Shown here: one piece after another, positions 30,004-36,998 of the stretch | How the letters are laid out: every line of letters begins with the position of its first letter | Numbering within the stretch: the first letter of the stretch is position 1 | From: Ciceribacter thiooxidans | GTDB taxonomy: Bacteria; Pseudomonadota; Alphaproteobacteria; Rhizobiales; Rhizobiaceae | DNA length: 64,000 nucleotides | Reading direction: 5' to 3' | NCBI RefSeq assembly: GCF_014126615.1 | Contig: NZ_CP059896.1 | Span: forward strand, 1,932,501-1,996,500 | The notes under the pieces: generated by a model | Seen by the model: the letters and a program-made list of their open reading frames with translations, nothing else | Database searches by the model: none | Told to the model about the DNA's origin: nothing | Translations under genes and position numbers: made by a program

Positions 30004-30222
30004 ATGCCCATCAATAAAATCGAACACGGCCGGGCGAGGTTTGCGGCCAGTGTGCTCTCCCAGAGGGGCGAGATCTTCGCCGCACGCCGAGCCGCGTTGG
30101 AACCGGCCAGTCACCAGTCGGGCGCATCATCCCCGGCATCGGGTGCTGCACGGTCACACGACACTCCCTCTATGGCGTCGATCGCGGAGTCCTTCTGGTC
30201 TCGCCGGAAAGGTGGGAAGTGA
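30004..30222 (+). CDS. Small basic hypothetical protein
   Basis: The 72-residue protein starts MPINKIEHGRARFAAS and has AAGGAGA eight bases upstream of its ATG. It is basic and low-complexity (A, S, R), with no recognised domain. Its stop overlaps the ATG of the next gene (TGATG), so it heads a tightly packed set of three small genes before the tape-measure gene. Confidence 0.6.
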   Translation: MPINKIEHGRARFAASVLSQRGEIFAARRAALEPASHQSGASSPASGAARSHDTPSMASIAESFWSRRKGGK

Positions 30223-30629
30223 TGCAGGACACGTTGAACTGCCCGCACGCGCTGGACCTGTCACGGATGCAGGTCCTTGAGCAGAAGGTTCGCGACCTGA
30301 ATGTGCAGAACCAGGCCGGCGTCGCAAGACATCAAGAGTTGCGTAAGAAACTGCAGAACGCCAACGAGCGTCTGAAGTACAGTGCGAGACAGCTTGACGA
30401 CGCGCGGCACTACGGAAGTGCGTCGCACGACAATCATTCGACATCACCACACCCGCTGGACATCTCGCAGCTGAAGAGGAAGGTCGAGCAGGCCAGAGCC
30501 GAAGTTGCGGATGTCGAGAAGCAGATCAAGGACAATCAGGATGTGCAAGAACTGACTTCCGAGAAATTTAACGCCGCGGTTCGTCTTCGGGATCGGTGCA
30601 AGGCGTTCGTTGCCGATCTCGTAGGGTGA
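30222..30629 (+). CDS. Coiled-coil hypothetical protein
   Basis: The 135-residue protein has two long heptad-rich helices (about residues 15-60 and 80-115: VLEQKVRDLNVQNQAGVARH and LKRKVEQARAEVADVEKQ), typical of a coiled coil, with a cysteine near each end. It overlaps the preceding stop by one base and is followed by another helical gene. Function unknown; small coiled-coil proteins next to tape-measure genes can be tail-assembly chaperones, but I see no frameshift signal of the gpG/gpGT type. Confidence 0.65.
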   Translation: MQDTLNCPHALDLSRMQVLEQKVRDLNVQNQAGVARHQELRKKLQNANERLKYSARQLDDARHYGSASHDNHSTSPHPLDISQLKRKVEQARAEVADVEKQIKDNQDVQELTSEKFNAAVRLRDRCKAFVADLVG

Positions 30630-30634
30630 TTGAC

Positions 30635-31165
30635 ATGACGAATATCAGAGAAACGATCGAAAAAAGTCGAGCCGCCTCCCGCGGAGCAATGCAGGAAGTC
30701 AGGGAGGGCATATCCTCCATTCGAGCCCGGATCTCGTCGATAAATGACGAGATCAAAAAGATCAGTCGCGCCCATGTTCCGCTCAATGTCGCGACCGCGA
30801 GAATTGACGCTCTTGTGAACGAGTTCAAGGAGAAGCAGGCGGAGGCTCTTCCTCTCGCCGAGAGGTTTCTCACCCCGGACTACACAATGCCATCGTTCCG
30901 GTTCGACATGATCGCGCTATTTCTGGCGGCCGACAGTGTCGGGGAGCACCTGAAAGCTCAGGTTCGGGAGAAAGTCGAAAGTGCAGGGTCCATCGACGAC
31001 GCGGAGCGGCACATGCGGCTTGCAGACCTCGATCGCCAGTTGCTCGATTGCGAACTGTCTGAGGAGAGCATCATCAGGCAGGCCGAAGGTATGGGCTTCG
31101 ACGTCATCCGCCGTCCCGACGCGGACCCGAGAGCGGTACTGGCGCACGACAAGGTTCTGCCATGA
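30635..31165 (+). CDS. Helical hypothetical protein upstream of the tape measure
   Basis: The 176-residue protein (MTNIRETIEKSRAASRGAMQ) is strongly helical with heptad patterns over its first 80 residues and at 120-150. The ATG at 30635 has AGGGTGA six bases upstream and lies five bases after the preceding stop. No family recognised. It lies between another coiled-coil gene and the tape-measure gene, so a tail-related or tape-measure-binding role is possible. Confidence 0.65.
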   Translation: MTNIRETIEKSRAASRGAMQEVREGISSIRARISSINDEIKKISRAHVPLNVATARIDALVNEFKEKQAEALPLAERFLTPDYTMPSFRFDMIALFLAADSVGEHLKAQVREKVESAGSIDDAERHMRLADLDRQLLDCELSEESIIRQAEGMGFDVIRRPDADPRAVLAHDKVLP

Positions 31166-31250
31166 GCCCCCGCCCCATGGGTGGGCTTTGTAATGACAGC
31201 AACGACAAGGCGGCGAGACCGAACGCGTAGACCAAACGGAGACAAGATAG

Positions 31251-33161
31251 ATGAGCAAACTTTCCGCCTCGCTGGTGGTCGATCTCGTCGACAAGACCGG
31301 CGCCAAGACACAGGCCATCATCGGAAACATGAACCGGCTGAAGCGCGCCGAGCGCGACTATATGCTGGCAGATCGGGGCCTCCGGCTCTCCAATCGCGAC
31401 CGGGCGATGGAACGGATGATGATGGAACAAGCCGCGTTCGAAGAGGAGCGCATCAACCGCATGAAGCTCATGGCTACCCGTATCGGCGCCGGTGTGGCGG
31501 TCGCCGGCTACGCCGGCATTCAGGCGTACAAGAGCTTCGCCACCGCCGAACGGCGGATCAACCGCATCCTGGTCAATTCGGATCGCGGAATTTCCGATAT
31601 CCAGCCGACCATGCGGAAGCTGCAGCAGATTGCCAATGACGCTGCGCTTTCAATCGACGACGTGACCGGGGGCCTCGAACGGCTTGTCGCAACCGGCATG
31701 TCTCTCGACCAGGCGCTTACCTTTCTGCCGGCGATAGCGATGACGGCGCAGGCATCCGGAGCGACGATGGACGACGCCGCCAATTCGGCGGCGGCAATGG
31801 CTTCCTCGATGAAGATCGGCGGGCGCGACATGCAACTGGCGTTCGACATGCTGGCCAAGGGTGGCAAGCTCGGCCAGTTCGAACTGAAGGAGATGTCTCA
31901 ATACCTGCCGGAGCTTCTGCCGGCCTTTGCCGCTCTCGGATACGAGGGAACCGAGGGGCTCGAAAAGCTCGTCGCTATGCTGCAGACGGTGCGCATCCAG
32001 ACGGGAACCAGCGCGACGGCCGCGAACAATCTCAGCAACATGTTCCAGAAGATGACCTCGCCGGAGGTTCGGTCGAAGTTCAAGAAGACCTTCGGCATCG
32101 ACATCCGCGGAGTGCTGAAGGAGGCGGACAAGCAAGGCAAGGACCTGGTCGACACTCTCCTTGACATGGTCATGATCGCGACGAAGGGCGATCTTAGCAA
32201 GCTCGGCGACATCTTCGGGGATAAGCAGGCCATGGACGCCGTGCGTGCTCTCATCCAGTTGCGAGAGGAGCGGAGACGGTTCGAGCAGGAAATTCACAAT
32301 GCCGCCGGCACGGTGAAGAAGGATAACGAGCAGATCCTCGCCGACAGCGAAACCAAGCTTCAGCGGCTCGCGAACCTCTCGCTGAAACTCGCGCAGCAGG
32401 TGGGCAGTGGCGTGGCGGCCATCATGAACCCCGTACTTCAACACACGACCGATACCATCGACGGGGCACTTGAAGAGATCCATGGGCTCTATCAGATGAG
32501 CCCGGAAGAGCGGATAACGCACCGCGCCAGGTTCGAGGCCGAATATCGCAAACAGCACCCAGACGCGGGGCGACGGGAGATTAGGGACGCCTATCAGGAC
32601 GCCATGGGCCGGTACAGCCGCGGCGAGAGCAAGACCTGGGAAGACGAGGTGAACAACATCCACCGGAAGAAGGTGCTCGACAACTATATCAACGGACGCA
32701 CCCCACAGAGCCGCGGACGACAGAACGCCTCCAGCAGTCTCGGGGTGTCGACCGGCGCCATCCCCTTTCCGTCAGCGCGTCCGGACCCGAGCACGCTTGG
32801 CGGGCGCGAACGCACCGGCAAGTTTCCCTCGCATGGCACATATGACGCCAGCGCCTTAGACGATGGCGGGCGGGCGGCGGCAATGGATGAGTTCATCAAC
32901 GGGCCGGAGAAGCTGATGGACGGCTTCATAAAGGCGAGCAGTGCCGCCTCGGACAATCTGGCCGATGGCGGCAACCGCGCGGCCGACACCATGAAGGCAT
33001 CGGCCGGACAGATCGGGACCGCGATTGGAACGTCTGCCGCGCAGAGTTTCCTTTCCAGGGTACAGGGATCGCTCGGCGCGCTTCTGCAAAATCCGGGTGG
33101 CGGCAGGCCAACGGGGCAGATCGTGAAGGAACAGATCAACGGACAGTTCGTCGACCCGTGA
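31251..33161 (+). CDS. Phage tail tape-measure protein, TP901 type
   Basis: The 636-residue protein carries the TP901-type tape-measure core (about residues 85-300): IQPTMRKLQQIANDAALSID, GMSLDQALTFLPAIAMTAQA and GGKLGQFELKEMSQYLPEL are characteristic. A hydrophobic stretch near residues 75-95 (IGAGVAVAGYAGIQAY) could enter the membrane. Tape-measure proteins set tail length and help DNA entry. At this size a tail of roughly 95 nm would be expected if the usual 1.5 angstrom per residue applied. GGAG lies nine bases before the ATG. No other tail or head gene is present in the element. Confidence 0.88.
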   Translation: MSKLSASLVVDLVDKTGAKTQAIIGNMNRLKRAERDYMLADRGLRLSNRDRAMERMMMEQAAFEEERINRMKLMATRIGAGVAVAGYAGIQAYKSFATAERRINRILVNSDRGISDIQPTMRKLQQIANDAALSIDDVTGGLERLVATGMSLDQALTFLPAIAMTAQASGATMDDAANSAAAMASSMKIGGRDMQLAFDMLAKGGKLGQFELKEMSQYLPELLPAFAALGYEGTEGLEKLVAMLQTVRIQTGTSATAANNLSNMFQKMTSPEVRSKFKKTFGIDIRGVLKEADKQGKDLVDTLLDMVMIATKGDLSKLGDIFGDKQAMDAVRALIQLREERRRFEQEIHNAAGTVKKDNEQILADSETKLQRLANLSLKLAQQVGSGVAAIMNPVLQHTTDTIDGALEEIHGLYQMSPEERITHRARFEAEYRKQHPDAGRREIRDAYQDAMGRYSRGESKTWEDEVNNIHRKKVLDNYINGRTPQSRGRQNASSSLGVSTGAIPFPSARPDPSTLGGRERTGKFPSHGTYDASALDDGGRAAAMDEFINGPEKLMDGFIKASSAASDNLADGGNRAADTMKASAGQIGTAIGTSAAQSFLSRVQGSLGALLQNPGGGRPTGQIVKEQINGQFVDP

Positions 33162-33194
33162 GGCAGGGGCTCTGAAAGTGCTCGTATTGCCGCC

Positions 33195-33251
33195 CCCCCT
33201 GGGTCAGGGACCGTATCGGCCTTCCCCCGCCAGCGGGCGGAAACGGGCCCG
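33195..33251. repeat. GC-rich element, copy 2
   Basis: The second copy of the element at 29786-29842: same CCCCCTGGGT-AGGGACCGTA core with one difference, a diverged middle, then the shared GCGGGCGGA and a GGGCCCG hairpin arm. It begins 33 bases after the tape-measure stop. Confidence 0.65.
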
Positions 33252-33283
33252 GGTTTCTGTCAGACAGACAGGTCGAAAAGTTC

Positions 33284-33321
33284 GGTTAACGGGGTTAACG
33301 GTTAACGGCAGATGGTTAACG
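33284..33321. repeat. Four GGTTAACG repeats
   Basis: GGTTAACG occurs at 33284, 33293, 33300 and 33314, each containing the palindrome GTTAAC. The array follows GC-rich element copy 2 by 32 bases, just as the CTAAA array follows copy 1. Probably a protein-binding site. Confidence 0.55.
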
Positions 33322-33723
33322 CGGACCTAGACCGTATATCGTGCGGGCAACCAATGCGACATCCGGGGATCTTGCGCGAAGCTGACCGTCGCATAAATTC
33401 AGAACTTCCCCATCTGGCATTTTTTAGACTTGTTGTTAAACTGCAGTTAAGGGCAGACGTTATAGAGTCTCTTGACTGCAAAGCTATTTTGCGGTAGCGC
33501 GCGGCAGATTTTTCTGATGTTTCCTTGATGTTGCCACTTTGCAACATCATATGAATGTCGGTGGTTTTTGCCGCAAAAGCAGGGCGAAGATCTTGCTGCT
33601 CGCAGGTTTTGTGCGTAGCGATGCGCGCGAAGAAGTTAGGTGGGCGGAATGTCGCAAGTGGCGTTTCGTTCTCATTGTAGTGGAGAAGGGAGAGCTCCAT
33701 TGCCGAACCAGAAGGAGTGTATC
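33322..33723. other. Gene-free stretch before the 72-residue gene
   Basis: I see no supportable gene in these 400 bases. The region is AT-richer than the flanks. A weak promoter-like pair (TTGACT at 33472 and TAGCGC at 33495, 17 bases apart) points towards the next gene. Confidence 0.35.
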
Positions 33724-33942
33724 ATGAAGCAGAGCAACCAAAGGAAGCTCCACTCCCTTCTTTTCGAAGAGGGACGTGAGCTTGTTAACATCAAGTTTAT
33801 GCCCGGAAACGACCGTGGGTTGACGCCTGCGAAGCTGTCAGACGCAGCCGCGCGCGCCATCGGCGACGCCTTGGATAGCGGCTTGGTAAGCCAGCCGCCC
33901 CGTACAGGCATGAACAAGTGCAGGCTTGATGCATTTGCCTGA
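33724..33942 (+). CDS. Small hypothetical protein, independent unit
   Basis: The 72-residue protein (MKQSNQRKLHSLLFEEGREL) has a very good ribosome-binding site (AAGGAG seven bases upstream) and is followed 30 bases later by a strong intrinsic terminator, so it is a self-contained transcription unit. The sequence LTPAKLSDAAARAIGDALDSGLVSQPP is helical; no family recognised. Such independently expressed small genes in prophages and satellites are often accessory functions ('morons'). Confidence 0.7.
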   Translation: MKQSNQRKLHSLLFEEGRELVNIKFMPGNDRGLTPAKLSDAAARAIGDALDSGLVSQPPRTGMNKCRLDAFA

Positions 33943-33971
33943 AGCCGTTATCTAGAAAAATCTCGAATCGC

Positions 33972-33999
33972 AAAAACCCGGATTCGTCCGGGTTTTTTT
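33972..33999 (+). terminator. Strong intrinsic terminator
   Basis: An 11-bp perfect stem (AAAAACCCGGA / TCCGGGTTTTT, tetraloop TTCG) is followed by further T. It ends the 72-residue gene and insulates the next gene. Confidence 0.92.
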
Positions 34000-34015
34000 A
34001 TGTGCCGGTGGCAGG

Positions 34016-34624
34016 ATGTACCTGAAGAATCTGATTAATGCTGTTGCGTCTCTCGATTCTATGCCGATAGAGGTCGAAGAGCTTACGAAGCATATCATTG
34101 CAGCTGGATGCCAAGACTCGATAATATTCCATCCTGTCGATGAAGATCCCGGCGCGTTTCAAGGCTTGTTTTATCAATACACGACGCATGCCGGCGTTTA
34201 CTCCACGCCCGATTTCGTGACGCTAATTGTCTTCTCCAAGCATCTGCCGTTGGAATGGCAGCGCTTGGTGTGCTGCAAGGAGCTGATCCACGCGTGCGAC
34301 AGTGATGTGGAGCGAACTAACACTGCAGATGAGGTTGAGGCCCTGCTCGAAAAGGTTCTCGGGCCTTTGACGTCTCAGGATTTCGGCTTGGCAGACCTCA
34401 TGGCTGCGAAAGACAAGTTGGCTATCTACCAAGCCCTCGCTCTCCTGTTTCCACCAGAGGCGTGGGCTCAGGCATTGGCTTACGTGAAGGCGGCAGACGA
34501 TGAAGCCGCCGCAGTTGAACGGGTAGCCCGATGGGCGTGCATCCCTAAAGACCTTGTAGCATTCGCCCTGACGGATGATTGGCCGTCGCTTCGAACGGCA
34601 CTGCTGGATAGCTGGGGCGAGTAG
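34016..34624 (+). CDS. Protein with a degenerate ImmA/IrrE-like motif
   Basis: The 202-residue protein (MYLKNLINAVASLDSMPIEV) contains VCCKELIHACD near residue 90, which resembles the HExxH zinc-peptidase helix of ImmA/IrrE proteins with the first histidine replaced by lysine, in a context (VTLIVFSKHLPLEWQR before, DEVEALLEKVL after) like that family. If so, metal binding would be impaired. This reading rests on motif appearance only. The gene follows a terminator immediately and has a poor ribosome-binding site, so its promoter is unclear. It is convergent with the following membrane-protein gene. Confidence 0.6.
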   Translation: MYLKNLINAVASLDSMPIEVEELTKHIIAAGCQDSIIFHPVDEDPGAFQGLFYQYTTHAGVYSTPDFVTLIVFSKHLPLEWQRLVCCKELIHACDSDVERTNTADEVEALLEKVLGPLTSQDFGLADLMAAKDKLAIYQALALLFPPEAWAQALAYVKAADDEAAAVERVARWACIPKDLVAFALTDDWPSLRTALLDSWGE

Positions 34625-34673
34625 CCTTCTCTCGCGTATCCCGCGAACACCTCTCGACAGTCATCTGTTGGGT

Positions 34674-35192
34674 TCAGCCTGCATGAAGTACCTGGACGAT
34701 GTTCACGGCGCTGGCGACGAGACACCACAGGGAAAGCAGGCCTGCCATCATCGCAAGGAATCGTGTCGCTCCCACCGGATCCCTCTTTTCGCTCCCAAGG
34801 TCCAGCCAGGTGTCCTTCCGATACATCATCGAGGGGTTGGCGAGACGGGAATAGAGGGTCGCCGCATACTGGAAATTCAGCCAGGCGGCAAAGCCGGCAA
34901 TCAGTACAAAAAATATCCCGGCAGCATGGAAGGCAACGCTGTCGAGGATGCCGTTGATGCGAGCCGCCTGACCGTTCGTCGCAAGCGTGTTCAAGGCGAA
35001 GATTGCGCCGCCGTGAACCGCGAGGCCGGACGCCAGAAGCCATTTGCCGTATTCGACGTTGCTCTTGAAGGAGAAGTCCCGCAGGGCCTTTGCGTCCTCA
35101 TAGACCTCCCGCGCATGGAGGCGGTAGCGTTCCTTATATCCCTCGTCGGTCCATTCGTGGACCCAATCAGAATCATTCGGGTCGTCGCTCAT
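34674..35192 (-). CDS. Small integral membrane protein
   Basis: The 172-residue protein begins with a charged cytoplasmic head (MSDDPNDSDWVHEWTDEGYK) followed by about four hydrophobic segments (about residues 55-75, 85-110 and two near 140-170). No catalytic motif or known family recognised. The ATG at 35192 was chosen over an upstream non-ATG start. It is the last of four minus-strand genes running from the RHH regulator at 36301. Membrane proteins in such a position are sometimes superinfection-exclusion factors, but nothing in the sequence shows this. Confidence 0.65.
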   Translation of the reverse strand: MSDDPNDSDWVHEWTDEGYKERYRLHAREVYEDAKALRDFSFKSNVEYGKWLLASGLAVHGGAIFALNTLATNGQAARINGILDSVAFHAAGIFFVLIAGFAAWLNFQYAATLYSRLANPSMMYRKDTWLDLGSEKRDPVGATRFLAMMAGLLSLWCLVASAVNIVQVLHAG

Positions 35193-35208
35193 CGGTTCAA
35201 TGCCTCGC

Positions 35209-35412
35209 CTACTTGAAAAGCCTGCGCAGGATATCCCACACGCTGACGGTCGTCCGGTTGTAGACACGGTTTCGCGCAGCGCGCTTCGGGTCAGTCAGCC
35301 ATCCCCAGCCTCGAGGCGCCTTGAGGCCCGCCTGATGCCGGACCATGCGCTTGACCGAGGTGCGCGCGGCGATGCTCTTTTTCAGGCTCGGCTTGCGAAT
35401 GCCGAATTTCAT
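35209..35412 (-). CDS. Small basic protein with KPSLKK...GWL.DPK.AA.N.VYNRTT motif
   Basis: The 67-residue protein starts MKFGIRKPSLKKSIAARTS; a G-rich ribosome-binding stretch lies about seven bases upstream of the ATG at 35412. It is highly basic. From memory, short proteins with the same order of motifs (KPSLKK, ART, GMGW, DPKKAAYNKVYNKTT) are common in Firmicutes and phage genomes as hypotheticals. Function unknown. It lies between a coiled-coil gene and the membrane-protein gene on the minus strand. Confidence 0.6.
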   Translation of the reverse strand: MKFGIRKPSLKKSIAARTSVKRMVRHQAGLKAPRGWGWLTDPKRAARNRVYNRTTVSVWDILRRLFK

Positions 35413-35446
35413 GATTTTGCCCCCCTTTTTTACCCCCCGGCCGCGA

Positions 35447-35788
35447 CTACTCCTTGCCGCCCCGGACAATGGTGAACGCCGGCAGCTCGGGAGCGTTGAA
35501 TTCGGTCACCATAAGGATCTTCATGGTTTCGACGTAGGCGTCTATGAGCGCCCTGGTGTTGTCATCGTCATAGCTTCCGGCGACGGCAATCATCTCGTCG
35601 ATGCGCTTTCTCGCCTGTTCCTCGAAAAAAGCCTTGAGTTCGCCATCGCCAATGACGTGCCGCAGGATTGTCACCACCGACTTCAGGGCGAGGTTCTCGC
35701 CCTCGACCTTGATCAGCCTGGCGTCCATCCGCCCGAGCTGCTCATTCATGTATTCGATTGCATCGCGCTCGTTGTCGAAGGTTGGCAT
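35447..35788 (-). CDS. Coiled-coil hypothetical protein
   Basis: The 113-residue protein (MPTFDNERDAIEYMNEQLGR) has a heptad-rich N-terminal helix (about residues 10-45) and an acidic helical rest. No family recognised. It is the second gene in the minus-strand set after the RHH regulator. Confidence 0.6.
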   Translation of the reverse strand: MPTFDNERDAIEYMNEQLGRMDARLIKVEGENLALKSVVTILRHVIGDGELKAFFEEQARKRIDEMIAVAGSYDDDNTRALIDAYVETMKILMVTEFNAPELPAFTIVRGGKE

Positions 35789-35866
35789 CTGGTCACCCGC
35801 AGTGATCTCGACAGGTTTGCTATCGAGAGGTTGTGGAAGGGTTCGACGAGCGGACGACCGAACAGC

Positions 35867-36301
35867 CTATTTCTTCGTAACTTGATATCCTAAGCGCTCC
35901 GCTATGCGCTTCATGATCACCTCGTCGCTCTCGTGCGCTGCCGGCACCGTCCTGTCTGAACTGAGCACCGCCGCCAACTCATCCAGCTTCCGCATCAATG
36001 CGTCCGTCTTAGTCGCGAACTCATGTTGTTCAGCCTCAGCCCGGCGCGCGAATTCACCTCGGGAGGCGGACTTTGAGCCCGACTCAAGGTCTTGCTTCGA
36101 AAGCTCTTCGTTGATTGTCGCCTCATCCGGAAACGGCACGAGTGCCAATGCATCGTGGCGCTCGATCGTGTCGAGCGCATACTCGACGAGATAATTGATC
36201 TCAGCGTTGATCGAGCGATTGTTTTCCTTCGCCGCGGCCATGACGCGCTCTTTCAGATCTTCAGAGATGCGCAGCCGGAAATGGGGATCTGTTTTTGCCA
36301 T
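35867..36301 (-). CDS. Arc-like ribbon-helix-helix regulator (minus strand)
   Basis: The 144-residue protein starts MAKTDPHFRLRISEDLKERV; residues 8-50 form an Arc-type ribbon-helix-helix (FRLRISEDLKERVMAAAKEN, RSINAEINYLVEYAL). A long helical tail (about residues 75-144) probably oligomerises. The ATG at 36301 lies inside the first copy of a four-copy operator shared with the divergent RHH gene at 36394, so autoregulation is very likely. A Met further upstream would read through the operator and is rejected. Confidence 0.82.
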   Translation of the reverse strand: MAKTDPHFRLRISEDLKERVMAAAKENNRSINAEINYLVEYALDTIERHDALALVPFPDEATINEELSKQDLESGSKSASRGEFARRAEAEQHEFATKTDALMRKLDELAAVLSSDRTVPAAHESDEVIMKRIAERLGYQVTKK

Positions 36302-36382
36302 GACGCACCTATGACGCACATTCCGCTTGACATCAATGACGCACAATGCGCTATGTAAGCACAAAGACGCATTGTGCGTCAT
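36300..36382. promoter_or_regulatory. Divergent operator region with four ATGACGCAC boxes
   Basis: ATGACGCAC occurs directly at 36300-36308, 36311-36319 and 36336-36344 and inverted at 36374-36382. The last two are extended to perfect 15-base inverted repeats (36336-36350 and 36368-36382). A TTGACA box lies at 36327-36332 and a TATG-containing -10-like stretch follows at 36352. The spacing suits binding of ribbon-helix-helix dimers controlling both divergent genes. Confidence 0.75.
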
Positions 36383-36393
36383 GGAGAGCCAAC

Positions 36394-36597
36394 ATGTCAG
36401 CTACACCTATGAGGAAAATTTCTCCTGTGGCGGTGCGTCTGCCGCCCGAGTTTCGGGCACGATTGAGCGAACTTGCGGCCCAAAACCGGCGTTCGATGAA
36501 CTCGGAAATCGTCGTCTTGCTTGAACGCGCTTTGTTCGACCAATTTGGGGTCCGTAACGACGGCGCTACTTGTAAGCCGGACCAGACGCGAAACTGA
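36394..36597 (+). CDS. Arc-like ribbon-helix-helix regulator (plus strand)
   Basis: The 67-residue protein is almost only an RHH fold: strand VAVRLPPEFRARL, then helices around SELAAQNRRSMNSEIVVLLE. It resembles Arc of phage P22. GGAGAG lies seven bases before the ATG. It is divergent from the larger RHH gene across the four-box operator; the two regulators may compete for, or act together on, the same sites like a small genetic switch. Confidence 0.82.
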   Translation: MSATPMRKISPVAVRLPPEFRARLSELAAQNRRSMNSEIVVLLERALFDQFGVRNDGATCKPDQTRN

Positions 36598-36607
36598 GGC
36601 CGTGCCC

Positions 36608-36994
36608 ATGAAGCCCAAGAAGCCCAAGGCGCGAGCGCCCAAACTGATGCTGCAGTTCGATGACGTCGATCTGCGCGGCATTCTCAAATGGCGCGACCGG
36701 ATCGGCCTGAAGACTACCGAAGGCGCGATCAAGCTGGCGGTGAAGGCTGGCATGAGCGCGCTCGCCTACGAGCCGCGGCAGGGTGACCCGGAGGAGACGA
36801 GCGCTTTCGTATTGCGCCTCAGCCGGTCGCAGTGGTCGCGTCTTCTGGAGGCATCCAGATCCAACGGACGGTCGATGCGCGAAGAGGCGCTGCACCGTCT
36901 TGAGAAGAGTTTCGACAAGCCCAAAAACGAAAAAGGCGGAGCACCGGCCTCAGAAACCCGCTCCGCCCTTTCGAAATCACAACCCGAAAGGTGA
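36608..36994 (+). CDS. Hypothetical protein with C-terminal RHH-like segment
   Basis: The 128-residue protein (MKPKKPKARAPKLMLQFDDV) has a basic start and, at about residues 64-100, the pattern FVLRLSRSQWSRLLEASRSN..SMREEALHRLEK, which reads as an Arc-like ribbon-helix-helix. It is 10 bases after the small RHH gene and its stop lies four bases before the next ATG. A terminator-like hairpin lies within its last codons. It is probably a third DNA-binding protein of the switch region. Confidence 0.6.
   Translation: MKPKKPKARAPKLMLQFDDVDLRGILKWRDRIGLKTTEGAIKLAVKAGMSALAYEPRQGDPEETSAFVLRLSRSQWSRLLEASRSNGRSMREEALHRLEKSFDKPKNEKGGAPASETRSALSKSQPER
36935..36971 (+). terminator. Terminator-like hairpin inside the end of a gene
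   Basis: GGCGGAGC (36935-36942) and GCTCCGCC (36960-36967) form an 8-bp stem preceded by AAAA and followed by CTTTC. It overlaps the final codons of the 36608 gene and may reduce transcription into the Tat-signal gene. Confidence 0.5.
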
Positions 36995-36998
36995 TGAA

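Noticed and set aside
33302..33700. Minus-strand open frame of about 130 codons
   Set aside because: No ribosome-binding site, erratic composition and it runs through the GGTTAACG array; treated as non-coding.
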